Below are positions 6,229 through 12,932 of a stretch of DNA of 17,996 nt, piece after piece. Under the pieces are notes generated by a model, which ran no database searches, had not been told where the DNA came from, and saw only the letters and a program-made list of their open reading frames with translations. The position numbers and the translations under genes were made by a program. Position 1 is the first letter of the stretch; each line of letters begins with the position of its first letter. The stretch is from the NCBI GenBank assembly GCA_023422005.1, contig JAEZSC010000129.1:1-17996 (forward strand), in the 5' to 3' direction. This stretch comes from Bacillota bacterium (GTDB lineage: Bacteria > Bacillota > Clostridia > Christensenellales > UMGS416).

Positions 6229-7473
6229 TTACTGTTTCTTTTGTTGCTCGGATGAAGACACGATCTTTTTCCGTTCCATAACCGCCAGCGCCACAGCGAA
6301 GGCCACCGTGGCCACCGCAGCCAGCGCGGCGGCTCCGGCATACAGCTGTTGTACGCCCCAGGCATCTATGATGATGCCGCCCAGGCGATTGCCCACGAAG
6401 CCGCCCACGCCCATATAGATGGAGGATGCCACGGTGAGCGCCGTTGTGCGCTTGCGCTCCGGCGCGACGCGGCTGATATAGTGCACGCTGGTAGGCATAA
6501 AGATACCGAAGGAGACGGAGTTGGTCAGCTGCGCCCAGATTAGAGCCTCCACCGAATGGGCTGACAGGAAGAACACGAAGAGGCGCACGGCGAAAAAGCC
6601 CATGGAAATGCCCAGCAGCGTCGTATCCCGAAAGCGTTTCAGCAAAAGGCTGGACAGGAACATGATGGGAATCTCGCTCAGCGCCATACACATATTGGCC
6701 AGGCCGATCTGGCTCGTGGTGCCGCCGGCCTGTTCCATGAGCACCGGGAAAAATGTCATCGCTGGCGCCTGCCCCAGGTATAGCAGCATCGCAAAGCCTA
6801 CAAAGATCAGATAGGGAGCGTTGCGGTAGAGTGGGGGCTCGTTGGTCGCGGAGGCAGCCTTCACGGCGATGGTATCCGTTTGATTGGGTGCGGATACCGC
6901 GAGCTGTACGGCGGCTGGCTCCCGCACCAGCAGGATCAGCGCCGCGGCGGCGCATTCGGCCACCAGCACAAAGGGATACAGCTTGTCTGTGCCAAAGCGC
7001 TGGAATAGATAGCCGCACAGCAGGGAGCCCAGCGCGTAGGTCAGCGACCCTGTGCCGCGCAGCAGGCCATAGTTGAGGTTCATGCCCCGGCTCCTCAGGC
7101 GCATGGCCCAACCATCCAGTATGCCGGATTGGGAGTACACCGTCAGGTTGAGCGTAATGAGCAGCGGCAGCAGCAGCGGGCCGGCCACCGCCATGGGCAC
7201 CAGCTGGGCCAGCAGGCTGCCGGCCACCAGGTTGGCGAATATCAGCCAGCGTGCGCTGTGCACGCGGTCGCACAGGGCGCCCCACAGCACCGGGCCCAGG
7301 ATGCCCACGATGCTCAAGGTGGACGTGATCTGTCCGATGGCGATTTCGCTTAACCCCTGGCTCTTCAAATATGGTACGAAGAAGCCGAACTGGGCGCTCA
7401 TGCCGATCCATAAAAAGCCGTAGACACCGGTCAGTACAAACGTGTTTTTCTCCAAAGGCTTATGAGTCTTCAT
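6229..7473 (-). CDS. MFS transporter, LacY/HcaT-like (PPP-type) permease
   Basis: The 414-aa, strongly hydrophobic protein has the length and spacing of a 12-helix major facilitator permease in the cytoplasmic membrane. A motif-A-like loop, WGALCDRVHSARW, lies near residues 64-76 between helices 2 and 3. NYGLLRGTGSLTYALGSLLCG is the type of segment seen after helix 4 in the LacY/HcaT-like branch. A long hydrophilic central loop (about 185-215) separates the two six-helix halves. Sugar, nucleoside or aromatic-acid uptake by proton symport is typical of that branch; the substrate cannot be told here. ATG (complement of 7471-7473) is preceded by a GGGGAG about 11 nt upstream. A perfect cre operator over its promoter -10 predicts CcpA repression, which favours a carbon-source substrate. 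Confidence 0.9.
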   Translation of the reverse strand: MKTHKPLEKNTFVLTGVYGFLWIGMSAQFGFFVPYLKSQGLSEIAIGQITSTLSIVGILGPVLWGALCDRVHSARWLIFANLVAGSLLAQLVPMAVAGPLLLPLLITLNLTVYSQSGILDGWAMRLRSRGMNLNYGLLRGTGSLTYALGSLLCGYLFQRFGTDKLYPFVLVAECAAAALILLVREPAAVQLAVSAPNQTDTIAVKAASATNEPPLYRNAPYLIFVGFAMLLYLGQAPAMTFFPVLMEQAGGTTSQIGLANMCMALSEIPIMFLSSLLLKRFRDTTLLGISMGFFAVRLFVFFLSAHSVEALIWAQLTNSVSFGIFMPTSVHYISRVAPERKRTTALTVASSIYMGVGGFVGNRLGGIIIDAWGVQQLYAGAAALAAVATVAFAVALAVMERKKIVSSSEQQKKQ

Positions 7474-7529
7474 ATGTGGCGGCTCTCCCCATGCGCGGTG
7501 ATGTGTGTGCTGATTGGCTCACAGAGCAT

Positions 7530-7545
7530 ATGATAACGTTTTCAT
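7530..7545. promoter_or_regulatory. cre site (CcpA/LacI-family operator) over the MFS promoter
   Basis: ATGATAACGTTTTCAT matches the catabolite-responsive element consensus WTGNNARCGNWWWCAW at all 16 positions, and it also matches when read on the other strand. It covers the -10 hexamer and part of the spacer of the MFS promoter, a position at which bound CcpA normally represses. A dedicated LacI-family regulator is an alternative, but none is encoded nearby. Confidence 0.8.
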
Positions 7546-7558
7546 TTTGAAAGTGCAA
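7530..7558 (-). promoter_or_regulatory. putative promoter of the MFS gene
   Basis: Read on the - strand, TTGCAC (complement of 7553-7558), 17 nt and TATCAT (complement of 7530-7535) give a sigma-A-like promoter about 57 nt upstream of the MFS start codon. The -10 matches five of six consensus bases and the -35 three of six. Confidence 0.6.
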
Positions 7559-7596
7559 TCAAGAGAGGGAGAAATGACGAATTGCCGTTTGTTTCC

Positions 7597-7625
7597 TTGC
7601 GAAATTCTCAAAGATTTGCGAATTT
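7597..7625. repeat. short direct repeat upstream of the S10 promoter
   Basis: TTGCGAAATT (7597-7606) recurs as TTGCGAATTT (7616-7625), 19 nt on, just upstream of the S10 -35. AAATTC/GAATTT within it is also an inverted pair. It lies between the two divergent promoters. It could be a regulator site or simply an AT-rich UP-element-like stretch. Confidence 0.35.
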
Positions 7626-7629
7626 TTAC

Positions 7630-7658
7630 TTGCAATGTCTTGACACATGAGATATCAT
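7630..7658 (+). promoter_or_regulatory. putative promoter of the S10-spc operon
   Basis: TTGCAA (7630-7635), a 17-nt spacer and TATCAT (7653-7658) form the best-spaced sigma-A-like promoter upstream of rpsJ, preceded by an AT-rich tract (AATTTTTA). A perfect TTGACA sits at 7640-7645, but no -10 lies at proper distance from it. Transcription would start near 7665, leaving a leader of about 175 nt. Confidence 0.6.
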
Positions 7659-7697
7659 ATAAAAGCTGCCGTCAAATGGGGTAGAAGCGGGAGATTG

Positions 7698-7833
7698 CTT
7701 GTGCGGATCCTTAACCGCTGCAAGGGAACTTCCGTGGACCAAGTCCGCGGCAATCGGGCGACGGGTCAAACTCGCCGCAAAAAAATAAGGACGGCACACA
7801 CGGCCGAGTGTATTTGACCCGAGATAAGGAGGG
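7698..7833 (+). ncRNA. structured 5' leader of the S10 operon with alternative pairings
   Basis: P1: CTTG-GCGG (7698-7706) pairs with CCGC-CAAG (7715-7724). P2: CCGTGGAC (7732-7739) pairs with GTCCGCGG (7743-7750) around CAA. P3: GGCGA (7757-7761) pairs with TCGCC (7772-7776). P4: CGGGTCAAA (7762-7770) pairs perfectly with TTTGACCCG (7813-7821), continued by CTCG (7771-7774) with CGAG (7805-7808) and CCG (7775-7777) with CGG (7801-7803). P3 and P4 share bases and exclude each other. P4 ends 4 nt before the AAGGAGGG ribosome binding site. Such a switchable stem suggests translational control of rpsJ, perhaps by a ribosomal protein as L4 does in E. coli. The sequence matches no leader family I can name. 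Confidence 0.6.
7826..7833 (+). promoter_or_regulatory. strong ribosome binding site that sets the TTG start of rpsJ
   Basis: AAGGAGGG lies 7 nt before TTG 7841. The in-frame GTG at 7808 is upstream of this site and would add residues not seen in S10, so TTG is the start. Confidence 0.88.
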
Positions 7834-7840
7834 AAATTCA

Positions 7841-8149
7841 TTGCCTACCAAAAAAATCAGAATCAAGCTCAAGGCCTACGACCACAACATCATCGACCAG
7901 TCGGCTGAGCGCATCGTGGAAACCGCCAAGCGTACCGGCGCCGTCGTCAGCGGCCCCATCCCACTGCCCACCGAGAAAGAGATCGTTACGATCCTTCGCG
8001 CCCCCCACAAGTACAAGGACAGCCGCGAACAGTTCGAGATCCGCACCCACAAGCGTCTCATCGATATTCTGGCCCCCAGCTCCCGCACGGTGGATTCCCT
8101 GATGCGCCTGGACCTGCCGGCCGGCGTCGACATCGAGATCAAGCTGTAA
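7841..8149 (+). CDS. rpsJ: 30S ribosomal protein S10
   Basis: The 102-aa product is the standard S10 length, reading (M)PTKKIRIKLKAYDHNIIDQ at the N-terminus with the family hallmark THKRLIDI near residue 70. S10 is part of the 30S head; in many bacteria it also acts as NusE in antitermination complexes with NusB. It is the first gene of the S10 operon, as expected. The start codon is the rare TTG, fixed by AAGGAGGG 7 nt upstream. A 5' leader of about 175 nt with competing stems precedes it. The weak start codon behind a very strong ribosome binding site may make initiation sensitive to the leader fold. Confidence 0.98.
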   Translation: MPTKKIRIKLKAYDHNIIDQSAERIVETAKRTGAVVSGPIPLPTEKEIVTILRAPHKYKDSREQFEIRTHKRLIDILAPSSRTVDSLMRLDLPAGVDIEIKL

Positions 8150-8170
8150 GCAGGTACGGAGGGATAGAAG

Positions 8171-8800
8171 ATGAAAAAGGGTATTATCGGAAGAAAGATC
8201 GGCATGACGCAGATCTTCAACGCCGACGGCACCGCTACCGCGGTCACCGTCGTGGAGGCTGGTCCCAATGTCGTCGTGCGCAAGAAGACCATGGAGAAGG
8301 ACGGCTATGAAGCCGTGTGCGTAGGCTTCGGCGAGATCCGCGAGAAGCTCGTCAACAAGCCCAAGGGCGGCGAGTTCAAGAAGGCGGGCTTGGAGCCCAC
8401 GCGCTTTGTGCGCGAGCTCAAGCTTGAGAACTCCTCCAGCTTCGAAGTCGGCGCTCTTATCAAGGCCGACATGTTTGCCGCCGGCGACATCGTGGACGTC
8501 AGCGGTTTGACCAAGGGCCACGGCTTCTCCGGCACGGTCAAGCGCTGGAACACCCGCATCGGCCCCAAGGCTCACGGTTCCAAGTATCACCGTGGCCCCG
8601 GCTCCATGGGCGCCAACACCAGCCCGGGCCGCGTGTTCAAGAACAAGCGTCTGCCCGGCCATTATGGTGTGGAGAACGTGACCATTCAGAACCTCGAGGT
8701 TGTCAGGGTGGATGCCGAGCGCAACTTCCTGATGATCAAGGGTTCGGTTCCCGGCGTCAAGGGCGCGCTGCTCGTCGTGCGCAACGCCGTGAAGCTCTAA
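8171..8800 (+). CDS. rplC: 50S ribosomal protein L3
   Basis: The 209-aa L3 begins MKKGIIGRKIGMTQIF, the family signature, and carries the KGHGFSGTVKRW and HGSKYHRGPGSMG loop (about residues 117-143) that reaches toward the peptidyl transferase centre. L3 binds domain VI of 23S rRNA and starts 50S assembly. GGAGGG at 8158-8163 precedes ATG 8171. It sits 21 nt after rpsJ and 17 nt before rplD. Length and order are normal. Confidence 0.98.
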   Translation: MKKGIIGRKIGMTQIFNADGTATAVTVVEAGPNVVVRKKTMEKDGYEAVCVGFGEIREKLVNKPKGGEFKKAGLEPTRFVRELKLENSSSFEVGALIKADMFAAGDIVDVSGLTKGHGFSGTVKRWNTRIGPKAHGSKYHRGPGSMGANTSPGRVFKNKRLPGHYGVENVTIQNLEVVRVDAERNFLMIKGSVPGVKGALLVVRNAVKL

Positions 8801-8817
8801 GAGGAGGATTGCAAGAA

Positions 8818-9444
8818 ATGCCGCAGGTTGACGTATATAATCTTTCCGGCAAGCAGGTGGGCACTGTGGAGCTCTCCGAGGCCATCTTCGGTCTGGAGCC
8901 CCATCAGAGCGCCATGCATCAGGTCATCGTGGCCCAGCTTGCCAACCGCCGTCAGGGCACGCAGAGCGCTCTGACCCGCACCGAAGTGAGCGGCGGCGGT
9001 AAAAAGCCCTGGAGACAGAAGGGCACCGGCCGCGCCCGCCAGGGTTCCACCCGCGCTCCCCAGTGGCGCCACGGCGGCGTCGTGTTCGCTCCCAAGCCCC
9101 GCGATTACTCGCAGAAGGTCAACAAGAAGGTCCGCCGTCTGGCCATGCTGAGCGCTCTGTCCAGCAAGGCGCAGGACAAGCAGATCGTCGTGTTGGATGA
9201 TGTGTCCGGCCTGCAGGGCAAGACCAGCGAGCTGGTCGCCGCCCTCAAGGCTGTGGGTGTCAAGGGCAAGGCCCTGATCGTTACGCTGGCTGTGGATCAG
9301 AACATCCGCCGCGCCGCCAGCAACATCCCCGGCGTGTATGCCGCTCAGGTCAACACGCTCAACGTCTATGACATCATGAATTATGACAGCTTCATCATCA
9401 CCCGCGAAGCCGTCGCCAGAGTTGAGGAGGTGTACGCCGGATGA
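8818..9444 (+). CDS. rplD: 50S ribosomal protein L4
   Basis: The 208-aa L4 starts MPQVDVYNLSGKQVGTVEL. The tunnel-lining loop is evident as GGGKKPWRQKGTGRARQGS (about residues 61-80), rich in basic residues. L4 forms the exit-tunnel constriction with L22; in E. coli it also represses the S10 operon. The frame is open back to a TTG at 8809, but GAGGAGG at 8801-8807 abuts that codon, so ATG 8818 at 10-nt spacing is the start. Its stop overlaps the rplW start as ATGA, implying translational coupling. Confidence 0.97.
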   Translation: MPQVDVYNLSGKQVGTVELSEAIFGLEPHQSAMHQVIVAQLANRRQGTQSALTRTEVSGGGKKPWRQKGTGRARQGSTRAPQWRHGGVVFAPKPRDYSQKVNKKVRRLAMLSALSSKAQDKQIVVLDDVSGLQGKTSELVAALKAVGVKGKALIVTLAVDQNIRRAASNIPGVYAAQVNTLNVYDIMNYDSFIITREAVARVEEVYAG

Positions 9445-9743
9445 GCCACCAGGACATCATCATCCGTCCCGTATTGACCGAGCGCAGCTACGACAACATG
9501 AGCCATAAGAAATATACGTTCATCGTCGCGCCCGGCGCCAACAAGTTTCAGATCAAGCGTGCTGTCGAGGAAGCCTTCGGCGTCAAGGTCGCCCGTGTCA
9601 ACACGCTGAACCGGCCCGGCCATGAAAAGCGCATGGGCCGCACCACCGGCAAGACCAGCGACACCAAGCGTGCCATCGTAAAGCTCACCGCCGAAAGCAA
9701 AGGCATCGAGTTCTTCGAGGGCATGGCGCAGCAGGAAGAGTAA
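9441..9743 (+). CDS. rplW: 50S ribosomal protein L23
   Basis: The 100-aa L23 starts MSHQDIIIRPVLTERSYD and contains the family stretch YTFIVAPGANKFQIKRAVEEAFGVKVARVNTLN in order. It sits at the tunnel exit, where trigger factor and SRP dock. It overlaps rplD by 4 nt (ATGA), and GAGGAGG at 9424-9430 within rplD serves as its ribosome binding site. The C-terminus carries a short acidic tail ending QQEE. Confidence 0.97.
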   Translation: MSHQDIIIRPVLTERSYDNMSHKKYTFIVAPGANKFQIKRAVEEAFGVKVARVNTLNRPGHEKRMGRTTGKTSDTKRAIVKLTAESKGIEFFEGMAQQEE

Positions 9744-9760
9744 GGGGGGTCCTTTCAAAA

Positions 9761-10591
9761 ATGCCGAACAGGAAATACAAGCCGACATCGCCTGCCCGCC
9801 GCTACATGACGGTGTCCACGTTTGAGGAAATTACGACGACGCAGCCGGAGAAGTCCCTGCTGGAGACGCTGGTGCGCAACGCCGGCCGCAACAAGCAGGG
9901 CAAGATCACCGTGCGTCACCGCGGCAATCAGGTGCGCCGCAAGTATCGCATTGTCGATTTCAAGCGCGACAAGGATACGGTGCCCGCCAAGGTCGCCACG
10001 ATCGAATACGATCCCAACCGCAGCGCCAACATCGCGTTGCTGCAGTATGCCGACGGTGAGAAGCGCTACATTCTGGCTCCTTTGGGCCTCAAGGTAGGCG
10101 ACACCGTGGTCAGCGGACAAGGCGCCGACATCAAGCCCGGCAACGCGCTGCCCATTAACCTGATCCCGCTGGGCACGCTGCTTCATAACATCGAGTTGGT
10201 GCCCGGCAAGGGCGGCCAGCTGGCCCGCTCCGCCGGCAACTTCGCGCAGTTGATGGCCAAGGAAGGCAAATGGGCGCAGCTGCGCCTGCCCTCCGGCGAA
10301 ATCCGTATGGTCAGCATGGACTGCAAAGCCACCATCGGCCAGGTGGGCAACCTGGATCACGAGAACATCTCCCTGGGTAAGGCCGGCCGCAAGCGGCACA
10401 TGGGCTTCCGCCCCACGGTGCGCGGCGTTGTCATGAACCCGGTGGACCACCCCCACGGCGGCGGCGAAGGCAAGTCCCCCATCGGCATGCCCGGGCCCGT
10501 GAGCCCATGGGGCAAGCCCACCCTGGGACACAAGACCCGCAAGAAGAAGAACATCAACGACAAGTACATTCTCAAGCGCCGCACCAAGTAA
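9761..10591 (+). CDS. rplB: 50S ribosomal protein L2
   Basis: The 276-aa L2 has the expected length. It shows the PTSPARRYM N-terminus, the RNA-binding core, GRKRHMGFRPTVRGVVMNPVDHPHGGGEG near residues 210-238 and a basic tail ending KRRTK. The histidine of HPHGGGEG lies close to the peptidyl transferase centre in known structures. L2 also makes intersubunit bridge B7b. A G-rich ribosome binding site (AGGGGGG, 9743-9749) follows the rplW stop directly. Confidence 0.98.
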   Translation: MPNRKYKPTSPARRYMTVSTFEEITTTQPEKSLLETLVRNAGRNKQGKITVRHRGNQVRRKYRIVDFKRDKDTVPAKVATIEYDPNRSANIALLQYADGEKRYILAPLGLKVGDTVVSGQGADIKPGNALPINLIPLGTLLHNIELVPGKGGQLARSAGNFAQLMAKEGKWAQLRLPSGEIRMVSMDCKATIGQVGNLDHENISLGKAGRKRHMGFRPTVRGVVMNPVDHPHGGGEGKSPIGMPGPVSPWGKPTLGHKTRKKKNINDKYILKRRTK

Positions 10592-10603
10592 GGAGGTTGA
10601 ACC

Positions 10604-10882
10604 ATGAGCAGATCGATCAAGAAGGGCCCTTATGTGTTCGACCGTCTTTTGAAGAAGATAGTCGAGCTCAACCGCAAGAACGACAAACAGGTCGTCAAAA
10701 CCTGGTCCCGCGCGTCCACGATCTTCCCCGACTTCGTGGGCCACACCATTGCGGTGTATGACGGCCGCAAGCATGTGCCGGTGTATGTGACCGAGGACAT
10801 GGTCGGCCACAAGCTGGGCGAGTTCGCCCCCACCCGCACGTTCCGTGGCCACGCTGGTGAAAAGTCCAGCGCCAAGAGATAA
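10604..10882 (+). CDS. rpsS: 30S ribosomal protein S19
   Basis: The 92-aa S19 starts MSRSIKKGPYVFDRLLKKI and contains WSRASTIFPDFVGHTIAVYDGRKHVPVYV and the GHKLGEFAPTR segment, all diagnostic. It forms part of the 30S head with S13 and contacts the A-site finger region. AGGAGG at 10591-10596 overlaps the rplB stop and lies 7 nt before ATG 10604. Confidence 0.98.
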   Translation: MSRSIKKGPYVFDRLLKKIVELNRKNDKQVVKTWSRASTIFPDFVGHTIAVYDGRKHVPVYVTEDMVGHKLGEFAPTRTFRGHAGEKSSAKR

Positions 10883-10896
10883 GGAGGAAGACATCG

Positions 10897-11301
10897 ATGT
10901 CAACCAGAGTGAAAGAAAAGGCGGCGGCTCGCCGGGAAAACGCCGAAAAGCGTCCCCACGCCTCTGTCCGCTATGTCCGCGTCTCCTCCAGCAAGGTCGC
11001 CATCGTCCTGGATCTGATCCGCGGCAAGCGTGTGGATGAAGCGCTGAGCATTCTCAAGTTCACGCCCAAGTCCTCCAGCCCCGTGGTAATCAAGCTGCTG
11101 AACTCGGCCATTGCCAACGCCGAGAACAACCTTGAGATGGATCGCAAGGAGCTCTATGTGGCCGAGGTTTTCGCCAACCAGGGTCCCATGCTCAAGCGTG
11201 TGCGCCCCCGCTCCCGCGGCATGGCCAACCCCATTCTCAAGCGCACCAGCCACATCACCGTCGTGCTGGACCGCATGGGCGGTAAGGAGGAGAACAACTA
11301 A
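10897..11301 (+). CDS. rplV: 50S ribosomal protein L22
   Basis: The 134-aa L22 is slightly longer than the 110-aa E. coli form because of an N-terminal lead (MSTRVKEKAAARRENAEKR) before the conserved ASVRYVRVSSSKVAIVLDLIRGK. The beta-hairpin that lines the exit tunnel is at NQGPMLKRVRPRSRGMANPILKRTSHITVVL. AAGGAGGA at 10881-10888 sets ATG 10897. Its stop overlaps rpsC by one base (TAATG), so the two are translationally coupled. Confidence 0.97.
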   Translation: MSTRVKEKAAARRENAEKRPHASVRYVRVSSSKVAIVLDLIRGKRVDEALSILKFTPKSSSPVVIKLLNSAIANAENNLEMDRKELYVAEVFANQGPMLKRVRPRSRGMANPILKRTSHITVVLDRMGGKEENN

Positions 11302-11963
11302 TGGGCCAGAAAGTACATCCTCACGGTTTTCGCGTAGGCGTCATCAAAGACTGGGATACCCGTTGGTACGCCGATAAGAAGAACTTCGCGAACTTCCTCG
11401 TGGAGGACAACAAGATCCGAAAGTTCGTCAAGGATAAGCTCTTCACCGCCGGTGTCAGCCGCATCGAAATAGAACGCGCCGCCAACAAGATGACCATCAA
11501 CGTGCACGCCGGCAAGCCGGGCATCGTGATCGGCCGCGGCGGCACGGGCATCGAAGCGCTCAAGGTTGATCTCGAGAAGCTGACCGGCAAGTCCGTTGCC
11601 GTAAACATCTTCGAGATCAAGTCCATGGATACCGACGCGCAGTTGGTGGCCGAGAACATCGCTTCCCAGATCGAGCGCCGCATTTCCTTCCGCCGCGCAA
11701 TGAAGCAGGTCATGGGCCGCGCGATGAAGTCCGGCGCCAAGGGCATCAAGACCATGGTTTCCGGCCGCCTCAACGGCGCGGATATCGCTCGCCGCGAAGG
11801 CTACCGCGACGGCAGCATTCCGCTGCAGACCATCCGCGCGGACATTGAGTTCGGTTTTGCCGAAGCGAAGACGACCTATGGCCGCATTGGCTGCAAGGTC
11901 TGGATATACAAGGGCGAAATCATGCCCCAGAAGGGCAAGAAGCCTCAAGAGGGGGGTAAGTAA
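11301..11963 (+). CDS. rpsC: 30S ribosomal protein S3
   Basis: The 220-aa S3 starts MGQKVHPHGFRVGVIKDWDTRWYADKKN, the family signature. Its type-II KH domain shows the VIGRGG (GXXG) loop near residues 75-80, and the C-terminal domain contains TMVSGRLNGADIARREGYRDGSIPLQT. S3 sits at the mRNA entry channel with S4 and S5. AAGGAGG at 11284-11290 lies inside the end of rplV. The lysine/glycine-rich tail is typical. Confidence 0.98.
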   Translation: MGQKVHPHGFRVGVIKDWDTRWYADKKNFANFLVEDNKIRKFVKDKLFTAGVSRIEIERAANKMTINVHAGKPGIVIGRGGTGIEALKVDLEKLTGKSVAVNIFEIKSMDTDAQLVAENIASQIERRISFRRAMKQVMGRAMKSGAKGIKTMVSGRLNGADIARREGYRDGSIPLQTIRADIEFGFAEAKTTYGRIGCKVWIYKGEIMPQKGKKPQEGGK

Positions 11964-11966
11964 ACC

Positions 11967-12422
11967 ATGTTGATGCCCAAGAGGGTCAAACATAGAAAAG
12001 TGCAGCGCGGGCGCATGAAGGGTCGCGCTACCCGCGGCAACTTCCTGGCCTACGGTGAGTTTGGCCTGGTGGCTCTGGAAGCAGCGTGGATCACCAGCAA
12101 TCAGCTGGAATCCGCCCGTTCCACGATCACCCGCTACACCAAGCGCGGCGGTCAGGTGTGGATCAAGATCTTCCCCGATAAGCCCATCACCAAGAAGCCT
12201 GCGGAAACCCGCATGGGCGGCGGCAAGGGGTCTCCGGAATATTGGGTCGCGGTGGTCAAGCCCGACCGCGTGCTGTTCGAAATCGCCGGTGTCCCCGAGG
12301 AGACCGCCCGCGAGGCCATGAGACTGGCAGCCCACAAGCTGCCCATCAAGTGCAAGTTCGTCAGTCGCGCTGACTACGAGAAGGGCGCCAAGCCCGCAGA
12401 AACGGGTGGTGAAGCACAATGA
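11967..12422 (+). CDS. rplP: 50S ribosomal protein L16
   Basis: The 151-aa L16 starts MLMPKRVKHRKVQRGRMKG and contains GRIWIKIFPDKPITKKPAETRMGGGKG-type sequence (here QVWIKIFPDKP, TRMGGGKGSPEYWVAVVKP), diagnostic of the protein next to the A-site tRNA elbow. The usual length is 137-145 aa; the few extra residues form the C-terminal tail (KGAKPAETGGEAQ). It starts 3 nt after the rpsC stop, behind a G-rich ribosome binding site, and its stop overlaps rpmC as ATGA. Confidence 0.98.
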   Translation: MLMPKRVKHRKVQRGRMKGRATRGNFLAYGEFGLVALEAAWITSNQLESARSTITRYTKRGGQVWIKIFPDKPITKKPAETRMGGGKGSPEYWVAVVKPDRVLFEIAGVPEETAREAMRLAAHKLPIKCKFVSRADYEKGAKPAETGGEAQ

Positions 12423-12625
12423 AGGCCAGCAAGATCAGAGATATGACCTCCGAGGAGCTCAACAACAAGATCGCCGAGCTCAAAAGTGAACTGTTCAATC
12501 TGCGGTTTCAGCAGGCCACCGGCCAACTGCAGAACCCCATCCGGCTTAACCAGTGCAAGAAAGACATCGCCCGGGTAAAGACCATCCTCCATGAGCGTGA
12601 ACTCGGGCTCAAGAGGGCCCTGTAA
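12419..12625 (+). CDS. rpmC: 50S ribosomal protein L29
   Basis: The 68-aa L29 (MKASKIRDMTSEELNNKIAEL...ELFNLRFQQATGQLQNP) is the expected small two-helix protein at the tunnel exit beside L23. It overlaps rplP by 4 nt, suggesting that reinitiating ribosomes supply most of its translation. The family motif ELFNLRFQxATGQLxNxxRI is clear. Confidence 0.97.
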   Translation: MKASKIRDMTSEELNNKIAELKSELFNLRFQQATGQLQNPIRLNQCKKDIARVKTILHERELGLKRAL

Positions 12626-12647
12626 GGGTGAAGGAGGAAGATCAGAG

Positions 12648-12905
12648 ATGAGCGAACGTAATTTGCGCAAAGTACGCACCGGCAAGGTCGTCAGCGACAA
12701 GATGGAGAAAACCGTCGTCGTGGCCATCGAAAGCAAGGTCAAGCACCCGCTGTACGGCAAGACCGTCAACCGCACGACCAAGTTCAAGGCCCATGACGAG
12801 GAGAACGCTTGCGGCGTTGGTGACACCGTGCGCATCATGGAGACCCGCCCGCTGTCCAAGGACAAACGCTGGCGCGTCGTGGAAATCATCGAGAAAGCCA
12901 AGTAA
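12648..12905 (+). CDS. rpsQ: 30S ribosomal protein S17
   Basis: The 85-aa S17 starts MSERNLRKVRTGKVVSDKM and contains KTVVVAIESKVKHPLYGKTV, typical of the OB-fold primary binder of the 16S 5' domain. The frame is open upstream to 12591 inside rpmC, but AAGGAGG at 12631-12637 before ATG 12648 and the start of homology fix the start. Confidence 0.98.
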   Translation: MSERNLRKVRTGKVVSDKMEKTVVVAIESKVKHPLYGKTVNRTTKFKAHDEENACGVGDTVRIMETRPLSKDKRWRVVEIIEKAK

Positions 12906-12932
12906 TGGCGCAAGGGTAGGAGGCATCAGGCC

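Noticed and set aside
6041..7411. Open frame of 456 aa on the - strand overlapping the MFS gene
   Set aside because: It is in a different frame of the same strand as the clear 12-helix transporter, is rich in Arg/Pro/His, and runs into the methyltransferase gene. The MFS frame at 6229-7473 explains the region.
7640..7645. Perfect TTGACA as the S10 -35
   Set aside because: The next -10-like hexamers begin only 7 or 12 nt later (TATCAT, TATAAA) and nothing suitable lies at 16-18 nt. TTGCAA at 7630 with 17-nt spacing to TATCAT fits better.
9755..10903. Open frame of 382 aa on the - strand opposite rplB/rpsS
   Set aside because: It is the complement of conserved ribosomal genes with the same low-complexity Ala/Val/Gly/His bias. 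There is no independent evidence of coding.
11298..12419. Open frame of 373 aa on the - strand opposite rpsC/rplP
   Set aside because: It is a shadow of two certain ribosomal protein genes.
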